64,000 bases of DNA. Origin: Argyresthia goedartella (lineage: Eukaryota; Arthropoda; Insecta; Lepidoptera; Argyresthiidae). A program made the position numbers and the translations under genes. Positions 11,465-22,070 of this stretch are shown here, piece after piece. The notes under the pieces were generated by a model. The model saw only the letters and a list, made by a program, of their open reading frames with translations, made no database searches and had not been told where the DNA came from. Where the stretch lies: positions 25,576,715 to 25,640,714 of the forward strand of contig OX463829.1 in assembly GCA_949825045.1 (NCBI GenBank), written 5' to 3'. Numbering within the stretch: position 1 is the stretch's first letter; every line of letters begins with the position of its first letter.

Positions 11465-11696
11465 CAGTCAGCATCAGATATATGTGAGCAGGTTAGCTAC
11501 TCAAAAAGATATATACACATCTTAAAAAATAATATCTACACAGCCGTGTCAAAATTATGTCAACATCCAAATTAACTCTGACGGTGTTGACATACTTTTG
11601 ACACTTTAGCTGTATAGATAGATATTTCCGATTTTTTAAGATGTGTAGATCTTTTTGAGTAGCTAACCTGCGCACATATATCTGATGTGCTGACTG
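11465..11696. mobile_element. MITE with ~48-bp TIRs and TA target duplication
   Basis: The left end CAGTCAGCATCAGATATATG and its near-exact inverted copy at the right end match for about 48 bp. TA lies on both sides (11463-11464, 11697-11698). 232 bp and non-coding; TA duplication suggests mobilisation by a Tc1/mariner-type transposase. Confidence 0.85.
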
Positions 11697-11870
11697 TACG
11701 CCTAAGCAGAATTTAGACCCGTTTTTAGTGAAATCTAGTGTATTTATGTTTTAAATTGTCTCTACAACTGAATATTGTAACCAACATCGAGTGATCGCTT
11801 TGGTTGGAATATCATGTTTCCTGATCACGTGACATTTATTTACATTTTCGGCCAAGTAAGAATGCCCGTA

Positions 11871-12073
11871 CAGGGTGGTTACCACAATCTTTTTCCGATT
11901 CAAATTAGGTTCAAAACAAGAACATCACCATGGCAACCACTTCCATTCCAATTCGCCATAATGGGCTTTATTTACCTATTACCAAGACTCGTTTTAAGAC
12001 GGTCACGGTAATTTTGCGGATTAAATTAGGTTCCTAATCTGAATCGGCATAAGACGTTGTGGTAACCCCCCTG
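11871..12073. mobile_element. MITE of 203 bp with TA target duplication
   Basis: The left end CAGGGTGGTTACCACAA is matched by the inverted right end CAGGGGGGTTACCACAA. TA dinucleotides flank both sides (11869-11870, 12074-12075). Non-coding. Confidence 0.8.
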
Positions 12074-12143
12074 TACGTCCATGAGCTCCACAGAGTAAGT
12101 ATGAAAAAAAATATTTTCATTATCGCATGGCATATTATATGTC

Positions 12144-12179
12144 AATAGTGTCCAAGGTATTATTATTATTATTATTATC
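12144..12179 (+). repeat. SINE 3'-tail remnant with (ATT)n
   Basis: AATAGTGTCCAAGGTATT followed by ATT repeats is the same 3' tail as the SINE at 37541-37797. Only the tail is kept here. Confidence 0.6.
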
Positions 12180-12415
12180 TGTGGAAAGCCTTGCAGAAAC
12201 TCCTTGCGCCCGATTATTCGCTTGCCATCTTACCTCATTATTCATAGTGGTCGTATAGTACTGGTCGATAGTCTAACGAGATAATCCTAAAAATAAATAG
12301 AAATGTCACTATATGCCATTTTATGTTTGTGTTTATTTTCATTGTTACTTAATATTTTTTTATAGAAACAGTTCTTTATATCTAAATCAGAAGTGAATAA
12401 ATCAATACACTAAAT

Positions 12416-12476
12416 ATGTCCGATTCATCGATTAAGAAAAAGAGTTCTGATTCTGACCTCCAAGGGAGCAGTTCTG
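12416..12476 (+). CDS. Unrecognised host gene (gene 2), coding exon 1
   Basis: ATG at 12416 opens a Ser/Lys-rich N-terminus (MSDSSIKKKSSDSDLQ...) that ends at a good donor, G|GTAAGA (12477). The exon ends in phase 1; the single G joins the GC that begins exon 2 to make a Gly codon. The gene model rests on five same-strand segments, each bounded by AG and GT, whose phases agree at all four junctions (1, 2, 0, 1), giving 666 nt: 221 codons and a stop. The whole protein is charged, has no signal peptide or membrane segment, and is mostly helical-looking. I do not recognise the family. An upstream AG near 12365 may start a 5' UTR exon. Confidence 0.6.
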
Positions 12477-12869
12477 GTAAGAGTACTTATTACCTACACC
12501 GTTCTAATAATAGTGCTTCTACCCGTTCAGCTGGCGCATGGCCTCTGGCCAAGAGTAGGTACAGCTAGGCTATCTCCAAGTTTCTCTGTGTCTGAGTGCC
12601 CTGTGGAGGGGATCTCTCTTCCTCGCATAGGTGAGGCGGTAATGCCCTCCACGCGACACTGAGACAGAGAAATATGGCTCGACCTGTAATGACTAACAAG
12701 CTGTTACCTTGCGTTGCGAGTGATGATTTCCTCTTATAAAGAAAACAAGGAAAACTTCTGCGCAAAGGCAAGCGTTTCCTTAAAGGAGATTTCTTCCAGC
12801 AGACCTACGTAGGACAGGAATATATGTTCTAGAAAAGTCGTTTTATTTTACCATAACGTCTCTTGACAG
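12477..12869. other. Intron 1 of gene 2, proximal part; no other feature seen
   Basis: No repeat family or coding signal was recognised between exon 1 and the truncated exon-2 copy. Confidence 0.4.
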
Positions 12870-12904
12870 GCGAGGTTCAGAAGAGGAACCGCCCCAACGC
12901 CGCT
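12870..12904 (+). pseudogene. Truncated upstream copy of gene 2 exon 2 (copy 0)
   Basis: After a CAG acceptor, GCGAGGTTCAGAAG...AACCGCC matches the start of exon 2 (13761). The intron flank just upstream is also alike (TACCATAACGTCTCTTGACAG versus TACCACAATGTTTCATGTCAG). Similarity stops after about 35 bp, close to the MITE that begins near 12919. Confidence 0.75.
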
Positions 12905-12918
12905 ACATGTACCGCTAT

Positions 12919-13173
12919 ACAGGGTGTAACAGAAATATGTGTAGTCAGGGGTTGTTAGGCTCATAATTCTGAGCAAATTTCTCTGACGCCGATTTGATCA
13001 GAGCAACTTTATTTGTCATTCCTCCATACGTTTTGGTCCGGGCGATCAGCTGTTTTGTATGAAGAAGTGAAAAATAAAGTTGCTCTGATCAAATCGGTTT
13101 CATAGTCAAAATTGCTAAGACCGATATTCCTAACAACCCCTTCAAATATGTTTACAACTTTCTGTTACACCGT
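12919..13173. mobile_element. MITE with ~45-bp imperfect TIRs
   Basis: The left end CAGGGTGTAACAGAAA and, further in, GGGGTTGTTAGG are mirrored at the right end. A second internal inverted pair is the block TTGCTCTGATCAAATCGG with its inverse CCGATTTGATCAGAGCAA. A relative lies at 49697-49890. Exact ends are uncertain by a few bases. Confidence 0.8.
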
Positions 13174-13177
13174 TTAA

Positions 13178-13735
13178 TCAGGTCTTGGATTTCGTCGCTC
13201 ATTCTGTTTCCAACGACACATGCCATCCTATTGTGGAGCCTGTATAAAAAAATCATGTCCTTGTCAGCACAGTAGGTAGATGCTATCGCAATCTCGCGCC
13301 ACAGGACATAGCTGGGTGGTTGACAGAACATCTAGAAAGGATGAAGTAAATAAAGACAACCGTGTTAACTCGTAGCTAGTTTATTACTGCAGACAAGACG
13401 CGCGCGACCAGGCACGCCGCGCGCAGGTACCACAAAGGATCTAGAAAAAACAAACCTATGTTGTAGGTATACTGTGGGCACAACTGTGTGCACCCTGTTA
13501 TGGGTGACGCTGCACACTATAATATGTGTATCGGGTTGTAATAGTTGGTTAGAAAGAATAAATAGAGTCTTTGTAAAATATGAAGTTATACCATGTATTT
13601 CGGAATATTTAAATACAAACTGAGACACAAGCAGTAATTACGAGGTGTAAGAGACGACTGGCGCGTCGCGCTAGTGATTGCTCGCATGCACGCAGGCGGC
13701 AATGTGCTTATGCTGCACAACGTGCTATCCTACAG
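13178..13735. other. Intron 1 of gene 2, GC-rich unassigned segment
   Basis: On the minus strand this has AATAAAC near 13385 and a short GC-rich tract (GCGCGCGACCAGGCACG), the look of an LTR, but no paired LTR, terminal TG/CA or target duplication could be fixed. Confidence 0.3.
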
Positions 13736-13760
13736 ATGTTACCACAATGTTTCATGTCAG

Positions 13761-13935
13761 GCGAGGTTCACAAGAAGAACCGGAACCGCCGCACCATGGA
13801 GCGGATGGAGCGGCTAGCGAAGCCCACGTCGCGGCGCCTGCGCTGCCTGTGGGACGAGAAGTGCTTAATGCTGCCGCCGGAAAAGCGGGACAAGATCAAG
13901 AGTGCGCTCGAAGAGGACTACTTTCTGACTCCTGA
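13761..13935 (+). CDS. Gene 2, coding exon 2 (copy 1, full length)
   Basis: The acceptor TCATGTCAG|GC gives phase 1 entry and reads GEVHKKNRNRRTMERMERLAKP, then a Cys/Trp/Leu block (RRLRCLWDEKCLMLPPEK) and an acidic end (EEDYFLTPE). It leaves in phase 2 (GA), completed to Glu by the A that starts exon 3. The RMERLAKP stretch is faintly like THEG-type sperm-protein repeats, but that is only a resemblance. The donor is GTTAGT, weaker than the GTAAGT kept in copy 2. Of four exon-2 copies this is the only one that is full length and in frame. Confidence 0.65.
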
Positions 13936-13971
13936 GTTAGTTCCTTATCGTTTAATAATGTGTCATGGCAG

Positions 13972-14093
13972 GCGAGGTTTTTTAAGACAAGCCGCCTGCG
14001 CTGCCTGTCTGACGATAAGTGCCTAACACTGCAGCAGAACAAGCAGAACAAGATCAAGAGTGCGCTTGAAGAGCACTACTTTCTGACGCCTGA
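13972..14093 (+). pseudogene. Gene 2 exon-2 copy 2 (deleted, frame-breaking)
   Basis: The acceptor context ATGTGTCATGGCAG and the end CTGACGCCTGA|GTAAGT are preserved. The copy is 122 nt instead of 175 and lacks the ERMERLAKP portion. Its length differs from copy 1 by 53 nt, so inclusion would shift the frame. It has the best donor of the array. Confidence 0.75.
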
Positions 14094-14129
14094 GTAAGTT
14101 CCTTTTCGTTTCATAATGTGTCATGGCAG

Positions 14130-14245
14130 GCGAGGTTCAAAAGACGAGCTGCCTGCGTGTGGATCAAGAAGTGCCTAACGCTGCCGCCGGACAGGTGTGA
14201 CATGATCAAGAGTGCGCTGGAAGAGGACAACTTTCTGAAGCCTGT
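14130..14245 (+). pseudogene. Gene 2 exon-2 copy 3 (deleted, frame-breaking)
   Basis: Same acceptor context as copy 2 and the same internal deletion, plus 6 further nt lost (116 nt). The end reads AAGCCTGT|GTTAGT. The shared deletion shows that copies 2 and 3 derive from one already deleted copy. Confidence 0.75.
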
Positions 14246-14714
14246 GTTAGTTTCTCAACATCATCTTTTCATGATGTGTCATGACAATGAAGCCGAGGTT
14301 AACAAGACGAGCGATGAGACGAGTTCCTCTACTTAGGTACCTACAATAACAAACAACATGGCGTCCCGTCCTTTACCGACGGGGTGGCAGAGGCATATTT
14401 GCCCTCGTTTAATTGTTTACTGAATAGTATATTTTGCAAGACAAGGGGCGAGCCCATCACCGCAGCTATGGAGATATATAAGAAGGTTTGCTCACGATGT
14501 TTTTCATCACTGTTACGACGTCAGTATAATGTTTTTATGGTAAATTTTTACTTACCTCATGGGTACGTACAGGTTTACTGGGATCGCACCGATAAAAAAA
14601 TCCAACCCAAATCCTTCGCGCGAGAACGCTCTCCTCAGACCACGGTTCTCCACTATTGGTGGTTGGGGTTGGCACGGAGCGGATGTTACGTTAATGATTG
14701 ATGCTTGCCTCCAG
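14246..14714. other. Gene 2 intron 2, no other feature seen
   Basis: No repeat or coding signal was recognised between the exon array and exon 3. Confidence 0.4.
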
Positions 14715-14859
14715 ACAGACGGAGCACTACTTCCAGGCCCTGGGCGCGTCCAACCGCGCGTGGAACGGCCCCGGAGGGATGGCCAGCAGGAAGGAGCTCG
14801 AGGACAAGACCAAAGAGCTCAAGCTGCGAGAGAAGTGGCTGGTCGAGTTTAGTGCTCAG
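14715..14859 (+). CDS. Gene 2, coding exon 3
   Basis: The acceptor TGCCTCCAG (14706-14714) gives phase 2 entry. The exon reads QTEHYFQALGASNRAW, then a charged, coiled-coil-like helix (KELEDKTKELKLREKWLVEF). It ends in phase 0 at GCTCAG|GTTGGG (14860). GC-rich codon use contrasts with the AT-rich flanks, as in exons 2 and 5. The donor is weak but GT is present. Confidence 0.65.
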
Positions 14860-15333
14860 GTTGGGTTAAAATCGACAGTAGGCACGAACATTTGAGCTCT
14901 CAGTAGGTATGTATGTATAGGTATGTATACAAGGTGTACCAAAAGTCATAAGTCACAGCGACACCGAAGGTAGCCCTGCTTTAGATGCATCGATCAAGCC
15001 CAACATGACCTCAGTGAAAGTTGCATGTAATTCGTCAGTTTAAAGTTTTTTTATAAAAATCCCTTACTTACATTGCCATTTTGTGGATATCCCTTTCCTT
15101 TAACGTTTTTTTTTATTGCTACGCTATCTCGAATAGTTACTTAAGACGACACAAGTGTTATGTTATCGTTACCTTAGGTAGAATACGATAAATTAACGAC
15201 TTCGTCTTAGCTTTAATCTTCAGTAAACATTGAACTCGCCTTTGATGGCTGTCATGAAAAAAATACTAGACATGGAATGAGAAAATACCTTTAAAAACTT
15301 GCTTATGTTATGCCGATTCAGCAATAAAACACT
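14860..15333. other. Gene 2 intron 3, upstream of the Helitron; nothing recognised
   Basis: AT-rich, no coding or repeat family recognised. Confidence 0.4.
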
Positions 15334-15376
15334 TCTAAATATATATAACTCAAAGGTGACTGACATAGTGATCTAT

Positions 15377-15930
15377 CAACGCACAGCCCAAACTACTGGA
15401 CGGATAGGGCTGAAATTTGGCATGCAGGTAGATGTTATGACGTAGGCATCCGCTAAGAAAGGATTTTGATCAATTCTACCCCCAAGGGGATAAAATAGGG
15501 GATGAAAGTTTGTATGAAACTTCAACGCACAGCCCGAACTACTGGACGGATCGGGCTGAAATTTGGCATGCAGGTAGATGTTATGACGTAGGCATCCGCC
15601 AAGAAAGGATTTTGATCAATTCTACCCCCAAGGGGATAAAATAGGGGATGAAAGTTTGTATGAAACTTCAACGCACAGCCCGAACTACTGGACGGATCGA
15701 GCTGAAATTTGGCATGCAGGTAGATGTTATGACGTAGGCATCCGCTAAGAAAGGATTTTGATCAATTCTACCCCCAAGGGGATAAAATAGGGGATGAAAG
15801 TTTGTATGAAACTTTGTCAATTTTAAACCGATCGGGCTGAGACTTTGCATGCATAAAGCTACTATGACGTAGGCATCCCCTGAGAAAGAATTATGATAAA
15901 TTCCACCCCTAAGGGGATAAAATAGGTGAT
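15377..15930 (+). repeat. 146-bp tandem repeat at the Helitron 5' end, four copies
   Basis: Units begin at 15377, 15523 and 15669 with CAACGCACAGCCC, spaced by exactly 146 bp. A fourth, diverged unit starts near 15815. Units 1-3 are nearly identical and hold GGCATGCAGGTAGATGTTAT and the CCCCCAAGGGG palindrome. Confidence 0.95.
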
Positions 15931-16295
15931 GATGTAGGATGTAAATGTATTAGTTTGAACCTATCAGTACCTAATGGAACGAATAAATTAAGACGAACAA
16001 AATAATTTTTAGTTCTAAATGTTGACAATAGATGGCGTTATTAGTATTTTAAATCGCGCTATCATATTGTTTTCACTGAGTTACATATACCCGATGATGA
16101 GTGGCCGCCGTATCTAATAGTACATACTATATATCTAAATATTTCTAGCGGATTATATTTGACGACGATTTTGGCTGTTCTTTTCTTGGCATATTTTGGA
16201 TTGCATTTGCTTTGTTCTGGTTTAGTAGTTTTGGTTATAGACTCTGCTTTGTATTTGGCATTTGTTTTGTTTTCGTTTGGTTTTGAGTATAGGTT

Positions 16296-17000
16296 TTGTT
16301 AGACTTCTTTAAAATGGCTAAAGAAAATCTGAACGTTAATGGAGAAGTTGAAGAATGTACTGTCGTCCCTATTGTAGGTGACGGTGCATGTTTGTTTCGT
16401 GCTCTCTCTTATTTAATGTACGGAACACAAGATAGAGCGATGGAGGTGCGTTCAGAAATTGTCAGATATGTGGTTAATGACTGGAGCAAGTTTTCAATTA
16501 TGACCCACGACAGGAATGGTGATAACTACGTAACACCTGACGAATATTTTGCTGATATGATGAAAAATGCTACTTATGGCGGATTTTGTGAGTTATTAGC
16601 AGCAGGATTAATATTCCCATTTAAGTTTGAAGTTTATAGAAACGGTCTCATATATACGGAATCTGGATCTAACGACTATCCGGTAAGGCGATTACGATTC
16701 AGCCAAGATTTGTCCAGTGGGCATTTTGATGCCTATCTTCCCATAGCAGCACAGAAAATTACTCGGCGTAGTATGGAGGTAGCTGTAGAAGAACATGATT
16801 TTGGAATTGATACACCTTCGCAACTTAAAGTTGATAAGGGTTGTCAGGAGGTACCTGTTTTAGAGCATGAACATTCACCTATTGTATCTTCAATAAATTA
16901 TTATCAAAATTTGATAAGAAGTTTATTGTCCCAACAAACTGAGTCTGTGACATTAATAGAAAAAAAGAAATACAAACGTAGGGCAAGGTTTACTAATTAG
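16296..17000 (+). CDS. Helitron OTU-like cysteine protease domain
   Basis: Reads VVPIVGDGACLFRALSYLM (about residues 23-41), the OTU active-site block with its Cys, and later GHFDAYLP near residue 147, the expected His block. OTU domains are deubiquitinase-type cysteine proteases; in Helitrons their role is not established. The start may be the Met at 16296 or the one at 16314 (MAKENLN...). The TAG at 16998 looks like a nonsense mutation: the same frame continues with a Lys-rich stretch and Helitron linker repeats (ESHRKAVSEYKKKKPDV...), so OTU was probably fused to Rep-helicase. Confidence 0.8.
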   Translation: MLDFFKMAKENLNVNGEVEECTVVPIVGDGACLFRALSYLMYGTQDRAMEVRSEIVRYVVNDWSKFSIMTHDRNGDNYVTPDEYFADMMKNATYGGFCELLAAGLIFPFKFEVYRNGLIYTESGSNDYPVRRLRFSQDLSSGHFDAYLPIAAQKITRRSMEVAVEEHDFGIDTPSQLKVDKGCQEVPVLEHEHSPIVSSINYYQNLIRSLLSQQTESVTLIEKKKYKRRARFTN

Positions 17001-20000
17001 ACACGAAAAAATCAAATAAAAAAGGCACAAAAAAAATATGGACAGACTCTACCTGAATCCCACCGTAAAGCTGTGTCTGAATATAAGAAAAAAAAACCTG
17101 ATGTACAAAGACAAGATGTCGCCACCTACCAGGCCGCACACCCTGAAAAACACAGGCAATCTGCTGCACTATATCAGGGCAGGAATACCGATGTGCATAG
17201 AGTGATTCAGTCACGGTATAGAAAATATACAATTCAGCGTGTATGGAGAAGCAAGTTGCTTTCGGGTTTGGCGTATGACCCAGATATTGCTTATGGAACT
17301 GACAGCAGTGTAGTCTTAGGTTCTATGACGTACAAGTGTCAGTAGTGTAACGCCTTGAAGTGGAAAGATGAGACACCTGGCATGTGTTGTAGCGCCGGTA
17401 AAGTACAACTTGAGCCGTTTAAACAACTGCCTGAACCACTTTACAGTCTGGTTAATGATTTACACCCAAATCATGTTCGCTTCATGGATAATATCCAAAA
17501 ATATAATGCCTGTTTTCAAATGACTTCTTTTGGTGGAAAACAAATAAAAGAAGGCGGTTTTTCACCAACTTTTAAAGTTCAGGGACAAGTCTATCATTTA
17601 ATTGGAAGTATATTACCGGAACCTGGGCAGGATGCACAGTTTCTGCAAATTTATTTCGTCGGTGAAGATGATAGAGAAGCTAATATCCGATGTTCTAAAT
17701 TTCCTGGTTTGAGACCAAATTTAATCAAACAATTGCAGCTTATGTTATATGAGGTGAACCCATACATAAAAGATCTAAAAACAGCCATTGATAAAATATC
17801 GCCTTCAGAGTCATTCAAGGTCGTAATACATGCAGAAAAAACCACAAAGAGAACACAGAGGCAGATTTAATGCACCAAAGGCAAATGAAGTGGCTGTCTG
17901 TTGTATTGGTAGATCAGCATTTTGACCGAAGAGACATCATCCTCGAAAGCCGAAGTAACTCACTTCAGCGTATCAGTGAGATACATCGAGCTTATGACGC
18001 GCTGCAGTACCCGTTGATGTTTTGCTGGGGGGATGATGGCTATTCAATCAACATACCACAATACGATCCCACAACTAAGTTGCCCTTGAAAAAAACAGTC
18101 TCTGCTGTAAGTTTTTATTCATACAGAATAATGATAAGAGAAGGAGAAGATAACTTTTTGGTTAAATATCGCGCTCTTTTTAGTCAATATTTGGTAGATG
18201 AATACGCAAAAATAGAAACTGAAAGACTAAACTATATAAAAAACAATCAAGCCAAATTGCGCGCAGATAATTATATTCATTTAAAAGATGCAATTGGACG
18301 GCAAGATACTGAAGCAAATCAGCTGGGACAAATGGTATTCCATCATCTTTTACTGGTGGACCAAGATATATGCACGAAAAAACGCAAGACGCCATGACCT
18401 ATGTTAGACATTACGGTCGTCCCGACCTTTTTATTACTTTTACATGTAATCCACGCTGGAGTGACATAAATGAGCACTTACTTTCAGGACAAAAATCTCA
18501 TGATCGATACGATATTATTTCGCGTGTCTTTCGATTAAAGGTAAAAAAGGTCATGGATTTGTTGATTAAAGGGAAAATATTCGGTGAAGTGAGATGCTAT
18601 ATGTATTCGACGGAATGGCAAAAGCGAGGTCTTCCGCATATTCATATACTTTTATGGCTTCAACTTCGCATTACTCCGGATCAAATTGACAATATTATTT
18701 GTGCTGAAATACCTAACCCCGATCGTGATCCTGAGCTTTACGAGATTGTTAAAAGTAATATGATACATGGCCCCTGTGGAAGTTTAAACCGAAATTCTCC
18801 ATGCATGAAAGATAACTCGTGCAGCAAACGTTATCCGAAGTCTCTTATTAAGGAAACTCAATCCGGTGATGATGGTTATCCGCAGTACAGGAGACGTTCT
18901 CTGGATGACGGTGGAATCTCTGTCAATATCAAGGGTGTTACAATAGATAATGGTTGGGTGGTTCCTTATAATCCAGTGCTATTAAGAACATGTAACGCTC
19001 ACGTGAACGTAGCGTATTGCCATTCAGTGAAGTCAATCAAATACGTCTGCAAATATGTTAATAAAGGGTCAGATCAGGCTACGTTTACTTTAGAGAACGG
19101 GAAGGATGGGAAGGATGAAGTTACAACCTACGCAAGTGGTCGATATATAAGTTCAGCTGAAGCAGTTTGGCGAATCCTTGAATTCCCAATACATGAGCGT
19201 TTTCCCCCTGTAGTGCACTAGAATTTATTTTATTGAACAGAATTTGTGCGACAAATTGAGTCGTCCTCCTACAACTACACTCCTCTCCTTTTTCGATCTG
19301 TGTAACGTGGATGACTTTGCAAAAACATTGCTATACTCGGAAGTCCCTGCGTATTACGTTTGGAACAAGCGATCGTTTCAGAGAAGGAAGAGAGGAGTGA
19401 ATGTTGAAGGATGGTCAGGGGTCAAAAAAGAACACGTTCTAGGTAGGGTTTATACTGTTCATCCAAACAATACAGAATTCTACCACCTTCGAATGCTTCT
19501 ACATGAGATTAGAGGCCCAATTTCATTTGAAGCGTTGAAAACTGTAGATGTCACTTACATCCCACTTTCCAATCCGCGTGCAAGGCTCTAGGTCTACTCG
19601 AAGATGATCGGCATTTGGATTCAGCTCTTGAAGAGGCAGCACTTTGTCAAATACCGCATATGATTCGAGAGCTTTTTGCTATCATTTTATTGTTCTGCCA
19701 AGTTTCCGACCCCTTATGTCTTTGGGAAAAATACAAAGAATACCTTTCTGAAGACTTTAAAAAACAACTGGAAAGGCAAGGTGACGTGGATGTAGAGCAC
19801 TCATCGGACCTGATATTTAACAAATGCCTGTCGGTATTAGAGGATGCCGTATTATCATTAGGCGGCCGTCCTCTTTAAGAGTATGGATTACCTCAGCCAA
19901 TAACATCAATACATTTTGAAAATAGAGAGTACGTGAAGGAGACCAGTTACGATACAGTGGCCTTAGAAGACGCAATAAGAAAAAATGAAGCATCCTTGAA

Positions 20001-21354
20001 TGATGAGCAACAGGAAGTTTACAATAAAATTATCACAAGTGTAGATGCAAATGACGGTCGAATATTCTTCTTAGACGCTCCAGGTGGAACTGGTAAAACC
20101 TTCCTTATGAATTTACTTTTGGCGAAAGTAAGAAGTACCCACGGCATTGCCCTGGCTGTGGCGTCGTCCGGCATAGCTGCTACATTACTCGAAGGTGGTC
20201 GAACTGCTCATACTACTTTTAAGTTACCACTCAATTTAATCACTGCCGAGACTCCCATTTGCAACATCTCCAAACAAAGTAATTTTGCTGAAGTTTTAAA
20301 GAGTACAAAAATAATCGTGTGGGACGAAATAACGATGGCACATAAAGGTGGTATTGAAGCCTTAAACAGATCACTAAGGGATATAAGGGGTAATAAAAGA
20401 TTAATGGGTGGCGTAACAGTTTTGCTGGCCGGAGACTTTCGGCAGACTCTACCAGTGGTGCCAAAAGGAACCAGAGCTGACGAAGTAAAGTCGTGCATTA
20501 AGAAATCTAATTTGTGGCCCCAGGCTAATATTCTTAAGCTCTCTAAAAATATGAGAGCACATTTGGGCGGGAATGTGTCTGCTGGTAGATTTTCAGATCT
20601 CCTTCTTAAAATCGGTAATGGTGATTTCCCATCGTTTGATGGAATGATAACCATCCCGGAAGAATTGTGCACAGTTGTTACTACGGTTCAAGAATTGCTG
20701 TCTAAAGTTTATCCAGACATTGTTCATATACATGACAAGCCAATTGAATGGTTATGTGAGCGTGCCATATTGACTCCAAAGAATGATCAAGCAGCAACTA
20801 TCAACGATATCCTGCTCATGTCGTTTGAGGGCGAAGAAAAGGTCTATACTTCGATTGATAGTGTGGTTAATACAGATGATGCTACTAATTACCCTGTAGA
20901 ATTTTTAAATTCATTGAAACCGCCAGGTTTGCCTTATCATAAGCTTATTCTGCGTGTGGGCACTCCAATTATGTTGTTGCGAAATTTAAAACCACCAAAA
21001 CTTTGTAACGGTACGAGACTGCAAGTCAAAGCGTTACATCGCAATATAGTGGAAGCCACTATATTAACTGGGTGTGCGAAAGGGGAAACTGTACCATGAA
21101 TCCCATTAATACCTAATGAAATCCCGTTCGAATTTAAACGATTACAGTTTCCCCTGAAAGTCTGCTTTGCCATGACAATAAACAAGTCTCAGGGGCAAAC
21201 TCTCAAATTTGCGGGTATTGACTTGAGAGGACATTGCTTCTCTCATGGACAGTTTTATGTTGCTTGCTCACGAGTAAGTTCACCCAATAGTTTGATAGTT
21301 TTAGCGCCTAATGACAGATTAGTTAAGAATATTGTGTACAAAGAAGTTTTGTAG
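17001..21354 (+). pseudogene. Helitron Rep-helicase (HUH nuclease plus PIF1-like helicase), disrupted
   Basis: A linker of roughly 13-residue repeats (Y-Q-x-P-x-x-H-R) precedes the Helitron N-terminal region (17355-18400). Rep spans about 18400-19220: HUH motif GLPHIHILLWL, HGPCGS, and the two-Tyr motif KYVCKYVNKG. The helicase (19933-21354) has Walker A FFLDAPGGTGKTF, Walker B IIVWDEI, LLAGDFRQTLP, and final motifs MTINKSQGQ and FYVACSRV. Lesions seen: TAG 17344, shifts near 17865, 17930 and 18335, a small deletion near 19220, a shift near 19550, TAA 19876 and TGA 21097. The helicase run of 388 residues is otherwise intact. It is recently dead. Confidence 0.85.
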
Positions 21355-21411
21355 GCCCTAATTTTTTACACACGCTAAACAAAAGTAAAGCCGCAAAATC
21401 TATACTTCTTA

Positions 21412-21440
21412 ACGCGAGCGAAGCCGCGGGCAAAAGCTAG
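21412..21440 (+). repeat. Helitron 3' terminus with CTAG end
   Basis: CGCGAGCGAAGCCGCGGGC precedes AAAAGCTAG at the end of the element; the next base is T. Similar GC-rich ends just before CTRR are typical of Helitron 3' ends. Confidence 0.75.
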
Positions 21441-22070
21441 TGTATTATAAAATAGAATATAATTGGAACGAATTTCACATTTACCCATCAAACCGGGCTC
21501 CGCCTAGTCAGAAAGGTACATGGCTACGGAATATATCTCTCAATCTCAATTAATGTGGCCAACGAAATTTTTTGTGAATGCAATGATATGAAATATATAT
21601 GACCAAGAACTAACATTCATACAACAAATGCAGTAACTCGAGTGTGAAAACACCAAATAAGTTATTTTTTGTGGCCCATTAAGCCGAAAAATTAAAAAAA
21701 GTGTATGAACGCCGTAAGGAGAGCAGATCCTATTGGAAATAAAAGTACTGCTTACTGTTGTGAAGATCATTTTGTGGTGTATCTAAGTTTTACCCGCATT
21801 TTAGATGTTTTACTTCTAATACTTGTGTACCTACGTCTTTTAACTCGTTGTTAGAAGATTGAATTTGTATCAATAAGTCGGGGATATCGTAAGCCATAAA
21901 GGTCATTCACCCACTGTCAGGGCAAGGATCCTTTTTTTTATAATATGTTTTACGGCCCTGGAATCTGGTCCTTTTAGGCCAAATCAAGGGTCCTAAAGAA
22001 TCATATGACCGAATGCTTACCTAGTCTTCAGTATGAACTTGGCTCTTTAAATAAATGTCACCTTATATAC
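21441..22070. other. Gene 2 intron 3, between elements; nothing recognised
   Basis: No gene or known repeat recognised. Confidence 0.4.

Larger units (their letters stand above)
15334..21440 (+). mobile_element. Near-complete OTU-type Helitron
   Basis: About 6.1 kb. The 5' region starts near TCTAAATATATATAACTC and runs into a 146-bp tandem repeat (15377-15930). One long reading frame (16296-21354), broken by a handful of stops and shifts, encodes OTU, Rep nuclease and PIF1-like helicase in order. The 3' end has a GC-rich short hairpin-like stretch (GCGAAGCCGCGGGC) and terminates in CTAG followed by T, as expected for Helitrons, which end in CTRR and insert before T. The exact 5' base is uncertain, since the preceding base is T, not A. 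It lies in intron 3 of gene 2 in the same orientation. Confidence 0.9.

Noticed and set aside
13678..14026. Intronless ORFs at 13678-14026 as independent genes
   Set aside because: The coding signal is bounded by splice sites and matches exon 2; the readings beyond the donor are intron.
15377..15930. CRISPR-like or satellite array
   Set aside because: Units are contiguous, 146 bp, with no spacers, and lie at the 5' end of a Helitron.
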